NCBI RefSeq assembly: GCF_037392515.1 | Contig: NC_090290.1 | Span: 40,075,753-40,139,752, forward strand | Length of the DNA stretch: 64,000 nt | From: Haliotis asinina | Taxonomy: Eukaryota > Mollusca > Gastropoda > Lepetellida > Haliotidae | Direction: 5' to 3' | Shown: one piece after another, positions 56,929 to 64,000 of the stretch | Layout of the letters: the number at the start of each line of letters is the position of its first letter | Position numbering within the stretch: the first letter of the stretch is position 1 | The notes under the pieces: model-generated | Told to the model about the DNA's origin: nothing | The model's input: the letters and a program-made list of their open reading frames with translations, nothing else | The model's database searches: none | Program-made: the position numbers and the translations under genes

Positions 56929-58798
56929 ATGGCTGAAGAATTCCGGGAATTGTGAGTATTTCTATGTTAAAGTTTTGTAAAAGTAATGTCTTTTGACTGT
57001 TATGGATCCTTAAAATGACGTGAGTGTAAAAATTATTAATTTTCAGCAAGACATATTATTTAACATGATTCCCTAAAGTGATATGGTTCTAAAGTGACAG
57101 TGCTAAAATATCTTCTTTTTTCAGACAAGATATGCTTGAGGAATTTCCCACAGCCTCCTCTCTCCACTACTCTGATGTGACTGACTTAGAGACTGAGTAA
57201 GCATACCCATGTTATTGTGACTTAACCAATTTAATCATTGGTAATGTTGCCAATCACAATTTCTGATAAGCAGTAGGTTACCTAATGTCATTTTGTTGCT
57301 ATTTCAGTGACTTTGACGACAGCCTCCTCATGGAGGCAGCATTCAAGCTATTTGATGGCAAGATTAAGCCTTTACTTTTATATGGGGCTGAACTCTGGGG
57401 ATGGGAAAAACGTAAACCAGTTGAAAGGGTGCATTCAAGTTTTTGTAAATACGTATAACAGATTGGCTCTAGGGCATCAGGTAATGCCGCGTTGGCAGAA
57501 TGTGGTCGTTTTCCGATTGAAATTTATGCCCATATTAGCCTTTTGTCGTTTTGGATTAGGATCTTACGCCAACCGCCATACAGATACACAAGGAAATGTT
57601 ATGACATGATATGATTATTCTCTTGAAAATTATCTAAAAGCTATTGGCACAAAAGATTTACGGAGATGTTTGACAAAGATTGACAGTAATGTACATGATT
57701 TCAAAGTTAATTCTTATAGACATACTGCGTTTTGTACTTCTTGTGTGACTGAACTAAAAGATGAATTCCATATCTCACTGGCGTGTCCTCTTTACAATGA
57801 ATATCGTGCTAGATATTTACCTGAATATTGTCATACACACACTCATGTCCAAATGTTTCTTGCATTGATGAAAACAAGCGATAAAAATAGACTTTTTAGA
57901 CTATGTATCTTTTTTTTAAAAAAGTGTTTGTACTCCGATCGAAACCAAAAAAGTTGTGAATATATAATCATATTAATTGTACTAAGATCCACATTTACAT
58001 ATGTGTGTTTTTACCTCACTGTTTACACATGTTGTACTGTTGGCCTCATGGCCATCTATAAGTAATAAAGAATCGAGAATCCTCATGGAGGCTGAAGAGA
58101 AATTGTTGGCCTCAGTTGAGTGAGTAATATGAATGGTTTAATACTATTGTAACATATTTTGTAAAATCTAAAGTATTAATGTTTAAGGGATTTCATTACA
58201 AATTTGGACTGCTATGATTCCTTGACATGATACTAATGTAAAATCATGGAGTCCTGAAATCATTGATTTGTTTTTCAGACAAGACAGAGTGGGTGAGCCC
58301 TCTGCAACCTTCCCCTACTCAGACATGAGTTGGGATACTGGGTAAGTTGCAGTTTTGTCTTCACTCTGTGATTTAAAAACAAGTATTCAGCCATTGTTAA
58401 ATAACTTCTAATAGGCTTACTAATGTCATTCTGTTGCTATTTCAGAGATGAGACGCTACAGATGGAAGGCACGAACACCCCTGATGAGTGAGTTATTATT
58501 ATTTCGAAAAATACTATTGTATGTAATACTTGATGTAATTAACTTATATTGAAAATACTGAACATTTTCGTGTTACTTTAGGGTACTTGTTCTCATTACA
58601 GTGATGATTGCATCATCAGAGGGGTGTCCATGCCTGCTGGACCACCACCACCAATGCTCACCACAGTCCCTGAACGGACAGCATCTCCCTCCTCTTCCTC
58701 TTCCCCCTCCTCGTAAGTATATATTATATCAGCGTTAGTAAAGTAAATGTTTTGCCACCATTCTTTGATATTATTTATATCCTTCTATTTTCAGATGA
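56929..58798 (+). CDS. Unrecognised small multi-exon gene with duplicated exon cassettes
   Basis: Inferred exons: 56929-56951, 57125-57196, 57308-58119 (with a LINE inserted at 57338-58092), 58279-58341, 58446-58487, 58602-58712 and 58795 onward. All borders are AG/GT and every intron is phase 2. The product is a short acidic chain: MAEEFREL, QDMLEEFPTASSLHYSDVTD, DFDDSLLMEAEEKLLASV, QDRVGEPSATFPYSDMSWDT, DETLQMEGTNTPD, then a Pro/Ser-rich segment (SMPAGPPPPM, SPSSSSSPS). Exons 2-3 and 4-5 with their introns look like tandem duplicates (both first introns end TAATGTCATT.TGTTGCTATT before the acceptor). Joined strictly, the last exon stops at 58796-58798 (123 aa); a different frame of that exon reads a helix WRREELRKQQLSLQHE then a hydrophobic tail. 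No family recognised; could be a host gene or part of an unknown transposon. Confidence 0.45.
57338..58080 (+). mobile_element. 5'-truncated LINE inserted in an exon
   Basis: A 12-bp target duplication CCTCATGGAGGC borders it (57326-57337 and 58081-58092). The + strand encodes the end of a reverse-transcriptase protein: KIKPLLLYGAELWGWEK..., RVHSSFCK, then after a frame change a Cys/His segment (CTSCVTELKDEFHISLACPL) typical of LINE C-termini, stop, and a short 3' end with AATAAAGAATCGAGAAT. Jockey/CR1-like by this motif set. Dead on arrival and now decayed. Confidence 0.8.
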
Positions 58799-58934
58799 AG
58801 GGAATTTCTTCCAGAACCATCTGGAATGGAGGAGGGAGGAACTGAGGAAGCAGCAGCTGTCTCTTCAACATGAAAATGTAATAGAAATAATCCTTTGTGG
58901 ATTACTAGGTTTTTATGTATTGTTAGTTTTGTAA
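58795..58934 (+). CDS. Last exon of the small gene, alternative frame
   Basis: After the acceptor at 58791-58794 the frame DEGNFFQNHLEWRREELRKQ continues through a charged helix and a hydrophobic end to a stop at 58932-58934. It would need an upstream exon ending in phase 1, whereas all mapped exons end in phase 2. Either the frame was broken by a small indel in the preceding CT-rich segment, or an alternative splice site is used. Confidence 0.35.
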
Positions 58935-59037
58935 ATATTCTTGTCCTTTGTATATATTATTATCTTCTCCATGAGTTTGTTTTTGTTTGTTATTTCGTAG
59001 ATATTTTTGTACATATTTGTTATGATGAACATGAAAA

Positions 59038-59043
59038 AATAAA
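59038..59043 (+). terminator. Poly(A) signal of the small gene
   Basis: AATAAA about 100 bp after the alternative-frame stop, the expected spacing for a short 3' UTR. Confidence 0.45.
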
Positions 59044-59065
59044 AGGAGCCCCAAGGTGGGCAAAT

Positions 59066-59937
59066 GAGTCATTGGAGGAGTACAGTATGAATCAATCTGT
59101 TTCTTCACATGAATGGGTTACTTGTCCCAATCCCCTCTAAACATCTAGACATCTTGGATATACTGGACATGCCTGGATATTACAGGGACATATGTGTGCT
59201 GCTGGATACATTACATATATGTATTAGTGGACATATGTGTGTTAAGGGATTTTCAAGGGATAGCCAAAGGTAAGTTGTTCTCACTTAGATGTTGTTTACA
59301 CCAATGTGTGGAGGTACATTATGTTCTAAAAAACCAGGTGTTGACACAATAGATGTCGATACAGACCTGAGACAATGACTGTTGGTCTAAATATAGACAC
59401 CCCAGGTGTTGACATAATGGATCTCCAAATACAATAGAGAGGAGTGACTCATGGTCTACAAATAGACACATCGGGTGTCCAGGCGTCTCATTATAAATTC
59501 AAAATGGCGGATATATCCGTATAAAACCTGGTTACAACATCTCTTTGAAATGATCAGGAAGTTACCTGCACAAAGTGTTTATTTTTAAAACCATTTACCT
59601 GAACAGGTTAATTACAATTTAATTTATCTGTTAAAGTTTAATTTAGTTACCTCCAGAAGATTCAGTGACACAGTTAATCCCTAATTAGCGAGGGTTAATT
59701 CATTCTGTCTATGGCGTGTTTTCTTTGTTAATTACATACTACATTGTCTCACAACTGGGAGTCTCACATTTGGGAGATCTCACATATGGGAACTTACATG
59801 TATGTCCCCTGGGATTTCGTCCACCACAAACCGACCTGCCATAGTTTAGTTAACTTGTTTGAGTTGCTTTTTAGAAGTACAATATTGAACATACTATATG
59901 GATAACGACATAAAAGAAGTTGTTATTCATAAAGTTA
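59066..59937. other. Gene-free remainder of the inserted segment
   Basis: Short tandem phrases: GGACATATGTGTG at 59188 and 59229; a GGTGTTGACA.AAT.GAT pair at 59337 and 59404 with GGTCTA.A.ATAGACAC repeats at 59384 and 59452. No exon recognised. The right border with the receptor-gene unit is near 59840. Confidence 0.45.
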
Positions 59938-60170
59938 TCCTGCCATAAAAGGCGACTATGCTTGTCGTAAGAGGTGATTAACGAGATCGGGTTGTCAGGC
60001 TCGCAGGCTTGGTTGACAAATGTCATCGGTTCCCCATTGCGCAGATAGATGCTCATGTTGTTGGTCACTGGATTGTCTTTTCCAGACTCGATTATTTACA
60101 GATCTCTGCCATATAGCTGGAATATTGCTGAGTGCGGAGTGAAAATAAACTCACTCACTCACTCATAAGT
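59938..60170 (+). mobile_element. SINE family A, 5' truncated
   Basis: Starts within CCATAAAAGGCGACTATGCT and runs to GTGCGGAGTGAAAATAAACT with (CACT)n. This is the usual 5' truncation of a LINE-mobilised element. Confidence 0.85.
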
Positions 60171-60212
60171 TTTTTTATCCATAATATCAATATCAGAGTT
60201 ATATCACAGTTT

Positions 60213-61692
60213 CTGCTGCACGTGCTAACTCACGTGTCGCCTACAATACAATGATATTTGCTTAACCCATCGCTTGTTGACTTTGGGAAGTGTACCAAAA
60301 CCGTCCGTCTCTGAAAAGCCAATGTTCCTCCGTCTCGATCAATTTTGATCGTGCTTTTAAGTAATTATACCGAAAACATGACAGAAAGGAATGTGTATAT
60401 TTGCGGACACATCAATTCAAATGTATTAATGGAATGAAAGAGCATCTGAATACTATTTGTAAATAGATCCTCGAATGGTGTTTGCTTAGCCCATGGTTGC
60501 ACATCACGGGTAAGTGCGTCCTGTGTTTTACAATATCATTTCTATTTGGTACAATTACACGAACAGTCATGATTCAATGTGTTACTGTCACAGAGAGTCC
60601 AGTCTTCGAATGGTTGGTATTGAATGCAGTCACGGGTGTTGAATATCAGTCGATGTCAAGTGAATTAACCCGAATCGCCGACATATATTTCTAATAGGAA
60701 AAGTTCAATAGCTGTTATTACTCGCATTTGCCACTGTTGTTCACAGCAGCTTAATCCCGATGTAATCGCCCGTGACAATTCATTAGCGGAAACCATTGCC
60801 TTCCAGGGTATATCCAATCAGTTTCCCTCCGATACAACATAACAGTGTCTCTCACTGGGTGAGAGTTGTGCTGCCTTCGGTGTATCAGAAAGAAACTCAA
60901 TTCGTATGTTATTTGCTTTTGTGGATTGTGGTGCTCTCAGATGATATCATTTCTCCCTAGTACTGATTTCGTGTTCTTCAGGAAAACAGGACTTTTCATG
61001 TGATTGCACTCATGTGACTTTAGTTGCTCTTGAAAGTATCACCTCTCCGGTGTAATGTTTGTGCTGGTTTCGGGTGTTGTGGAAAGCAACATAGGGATAT
61101 GCTAATGCGGACTTTGGAGACGTCACAAATGTCGTCTCTGCTTATGTGTTGTTGGAACTGACTTTGGTATTACCGGCTAAGAGGTATTTGCCAGGGATTT
61201 GCATTGGGGACTTTGTTGTTACCAGAATATGAATATATTTGCCTGGGATTTTGCTGTAAGGACTTTGATGTCATCGGAAAAGAAATCATTTGAATACAAG
61301 GTATTTATTTGTGATTTGCTTTGAGGACCTCGGAGTTGTCGGGAAAAATAGTACTTGCCTGTGATTTGCGTTGGGGACCTCGGAGTTATCGGAAGAGGAA
61401 GTATTTACCTGTGATTTGCCTTGAGGACTTTGATGCCTATCGGAATACAAAGTAACTGCCTGTGTTTTGCACTGACGACTTTAGTGTTATCGCAATACAA
61501 GGTATTTGTCTGTGATTTGTCTGAGGGACTTTCTGACCTTTGGTGTTATCGGAATACTAGATCTGTTGATTCGATTGTGCAGACTCTATATTCTCCGGTT
61601 CATTACCGAGTGCACGTCCTGGCATGCTGCCGATTGGGGTTCAGTGCCGACCAAACCAATAACTTCCTGAGACCAAAGGCTTACATGCAGGC
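60213..61692 (+). repeat. Duplicated 5' flank of receptor gene 4
   Basis: Longest of the related upstream units. It contains the GTGTTTGCTTAGCCCATGG, GTGTTACTGTCACAGAGAG, GAATATCAGTCGATGTCAAG and TTATGTGTTGTTGGAACTGA landmarks in order, then the expanded 50-bp repeat block. Confidence 0.75.
61180..61560 (+). repeat. 50-bp repeats upstream of receptor gene 4 (about 8 copies)
   Basis: Units of the form TCGGAATACAAGGTATTTG, CCTGTGATTTGC.TTGAGGAC, TTTGGTGTTA. The period is close to 50 bp in the clearer copies (61440-61540). The array ends 130 bp before the start codon. Confidence 0.8.
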
Positions 61693-62838
61693 ATGGGACG
61701 TTTTACATATGCGACATGGACTGTTTCGTGCATCAGTTTGTTGTTATGTTGTTGTGGCGAAGTAGACCCTGAGAGACGACGACAGGTGCAATTGAAGCAA
61801 GAACTCCTTCACAACTACTCCAGTGCCATATCGCCGCAGGGGACGAACAGGCGAGTAAATGTATCAGTGAGCTTTGCCCCTATAGCTGTTGTCGCCGTGG
61901 AAGAGGCCAGTCAGATCTTTCGTCTAAGCGGGACACTGGTTTTTTCTTGGACAGATCCTTGGTTGTCATGGAACATCAGCAATGGAATTACACGCCTTAG
62001 CTTTGATCATGATGAGATATGGACACCTGACATTATAATTCCAAACGGTGTGGGTGACAAGATCTCCTCCTTAAGAGCTAGCATGCCTGTCTCCGTAGGC
62101 TTTGTTGGTAAAGCACTGATGTTCATCATAGATGAATTTGAGACGATTTGCGATTTAGATGTGACAAGGTATCCGTATGATGAACAAGTTTGTCACATGT
62201 CGGTCCTTGGTCTGTTCGATACAAGTCTTTATTTTGGAGGTGAAGATGTTAGTAAAATGTTCTCTGAATATTTTACTGGCAGCAGTGAGTGGGAGTTGGT
62301 CGACACTACCTTCCGTGAGAAGCATTTGCAAATAGTCTTTGAAACTTTACCTTACGTTGACATCCAATTCCGCCTTCGACGTCTCAGCATCTTCTACACC
62401 CTCAGCGTCATCTTCCCAATGTGTCTCCTCTCCTTCCTCAACTCCTGTGTCTTCCTGTTGCCTGCAGCTTCGGGGGAGAAGGTCTCCTTCCTCGTCTCCA
62501 TCTTCGTGTCCGGAGCGGTGTTCCTCAACTACATCAACGATGCTATTCCAAAGTCCGGCAACGCCTCTCGTCTGACAATCTACCTGGTTCTGCTTCTGTC
62601 ACAGAGTGCTCTGGCTCTGCTAGCCACGATTCTGGTAATGAACACCCACCACCAACAGGGAGCGCTGCTTAGTTTCTGTCATAAGAAGGTCAAGGTCACA
62701 AATATGGACAAAACAAACAGTGCTTGGAATGAAACCAGGGATGTCCCGAGAAATGGAGATGCTGAAAAACTGGACAAGTTTTTTTGTGTGTTGTTTTTGT
62801 TGATGGCAGCAGCCTCTATCCTCGTCTTTTATGTATAG
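61693..62838 (+). CDS. Cys-loop ligand-gated ion channel subunit, nicotinic-receptor-like, gene 4
   Basis: Intronless, 381 codons, same architecture and length as gene 2. Cys-loop C153-C167 (CDLDVTRYPYDEQVC); WTDPWLSWN; EIWTPDIIIPNGVGDK; loop B position Leu; no vicinal Cys. TM1 differs by one residue from the other three (NSCVF for NACVF). TM2 reads GEKVSFLVSIFVSGAVFLNY, with Glu at -1' as in cation channels, Val at the 9' gate position and Asn/Asp at 19'/20'. The TM3-TM4 loop (CHKKVKVTNMDKTNSAWNET) resembles that of gene 2. TM4 ends flush with the C-terminus (LVFYV), as in all four. Confidence 0.94.
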   Translation: MGRFTYATWTVSCISLLLCCCGEVDPERRRQVQLKQELLHNYSSAISPQGTNRRVNVSVSFAPIAVVAVEEASQIFRLSGTLVFSWTDPWLSWNISNGITRLSFDHDEIWTPDIIIPNGVGDKISSLRASMPVSVGFVGKALMFIIDEFETICDLDVTRYPYDEQVCHMSVLGLFDTSLYFGGEDVSKMFSEYFTGSSEWELVDTTFREKHLQIVFETLPYVDIQFRLRRLSIFYTLSVIFPMCLLSFLNSCVFLLPAASGEKVSFLVSIFVSGAVFLNYINDAIPKSGNASRLTIYLVLLLSQSALALLATILVMNTHHQQGALLSFCHKKVKVTNMDKTNSAWNETRDVPRNGDAEKLDKFFCVLFLLMAAASILVFYV

Positions 62839-64000
62839 GTAAGGCGACCGGTGTTTTCATAGACACGGAACCATTTGTTTTGTGTAATCTAGTTACTGTT
62901 GATTTTCTGTGATGAACTGTGGCGAAAAGGGATTTGTTTTGTATACTATTTGGAAACTGTAGATTTTCCTGTTCCTTGGATGACCTGTTGTGCAGAATAG
63001 TGTCATTGTGCATAGGGATATTGACATTACAAGTTTGATCTAGGATATAACATTCAAGGCCTCGGTATGGCTTTCATAAAATTTGGCGGGAAACATGTGT
63101 AAGTGGGAGAGATTTACACTTTTAAAGCATTTGTGACAGAAATGATGCCCGATACAATTCCGCATTTTGACTTCCGATTTTTAGTGGGGTAATGACTTAC
63201 TGGATACGTTTATGACCAGGTGCCACCGGTGGGTAAGCTTACCTTATGGTCAACACCTGGTACCATCACAATTTTATGGTGATCAATAAACATACGTTCT
63301 GTAATTATATAGTAATGTGTCAGACACTATTGTTTACAAACCACATCGTATAGCTGTCATTCGGTTGAAACAAATACGTAGTGTATGTGTGAATACCCAT
63401 GTCTGGTGTGTTATGATGTACCTGTGTGAATAGCCTTAGTCTGGAGATCTATGTAAATGTGTAAAAATATCCATACCAAGGACGGTGTCTTAAACGCGTG
63501 TGAGTATCTGTGTCAAGAGACCCAAGTTATACACTTGTAATGACGCCGTTGCGGGTTTCTTGTGCTTGGCGTAACATCCATCCGATAACCTAGTGCTCTG
63601 TGCAGTCCCTGTGTACAAGTCAGTATCTTGTGTGTCATGTAGCTTCCGTTCGAATATAAGTAGTGCTATGTGTATCATCCATGTCTCATGCACTTTTAAA
63701 TGTTTTATGTCCCTTGCGATAAACAGATTGAAAATGCAGTACCTTGTTTCTTTCATGATTCACTATAGGTTCATAACACTGTATTTTACAATAATTAGTT
63801 GTTAGCCAAGTAATTCTGTATGATTTAAACATTGGTGTTTAAGCTACTATAGTTCGATGCTTTTAGAGTCACTCACCCACTACCACCAACAGAGATTGCT
63901 TGAGACTTTCGCTAAATTCCAACAGAGCATATAGGGCTCGACATATTCGATGATGTAATTTTACAAATGCGATAAATGTTTCTTTTAATGTTTACATACA
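62839..64000 (+). other. 3' UTR and flank of receptor gene 4, running off the window
   Basis: Matches the gene 2 flank in order, through GGAGATCTATGTA (63440), CATCCATGTCTCATGCACTT (63676) and the GATAAA site (63718), to the inter-gene block 63840-63980. The tandem unit thus continues past the right edge and a fifth gene may follow. Confidence 0.6.

Noticed and set aside
61421-61765. 114-codon frame across the 50-bp repeats and the start of receptor gene 4
   Set aside because: Overlaps the receptor start in another frame, and the upstream part is repeat translation.

Overview
This window is invertebrate nuclear DNA and most likely comes from a marine gastropod close to abalone (Haliotis). 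The basis is: genes with many spliced exons, (CCCTAA)n-type telomeric repeats, dense tRNA-headed SINEs, and above all about 25 copies or fragments of a SINE-like repeat with a (CTCA)n tail that I associate from memory with abalone sequences. No database search was possible, so the species call is an inference. I saw nothing bacterial, no rRNA or genuine tRNA gene, no CRISPR, and no LTR or virus-like element.

Layout. 1-15.5 kb is gene-poor: SINE copies, a decayed R2/R4-type LINE tail (3.7-5.0 kb), an inverted-repeat element (8.15-8.6 kb), a short interstitial telomeric tract (9.89-9.97 kb) and simple repeats. The first 760 bp end in a segment resembling the 3' UTR end of the SLC4 gene downstream, which hints at an upstream paralogue. 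15.55-29.46 kb is one complete SLC4-family bicarbonate transporter gene on the + strand: a TATA box and non-coding first exon, then 18 coding exons whose phases all join into 1049 codons, and a poly(A) signal. Its first intron holds a 44-bp minisatellite with a three-unit higher-order period. 29.5-38.5 kb is repeat-rich and gene-free; it includes a 29-bp minisatellite of about 20 copies enclosed by 72-bp inverted repeats (33.47-34.22 kb).

38.5-64 kb is a tandem array of four intronless, full-length Cys-loop (nicotinic-receptor-like) subunit genes of 378-381 codons, all on the + strand. Genes 2-4 (and the 3' flanks of 2 and 4) share duplicated flanks, including a 50-bp repeat upstream of the start codon whose copy number differs between paralogues; sequence at the right edge shows the last unit runs on beyond the window. 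The array is interrupted by an intact Tc1-type transposon (44.13-45.74 kb), a hAT-like MITE (41.95-42.36 kb), large (GA)n and (CA)n tracts, and, in the 3' flank of gene 3, an unrecognised seven-exon small gene built of duplicated exon-intron cassettes, one exon of which carries a LINE insertion.

Function. The SLC4 gene would move bicarbonate across a membrane with sodium coupling (pH control; in a shelled mollusc perhaps carbonate supply for calcification, which is inference). The receptor subunits keep the pore, the Cys-loop and the complementary-face Trp, but lack the loop B Trp and the loop C vicinal cysteines of acetylcholine-binding alpha subunits. They look like a lineage-specific family of complementary-type or non-cholinergic subunits, partly homogenised by gene conversion over the membrane domain.
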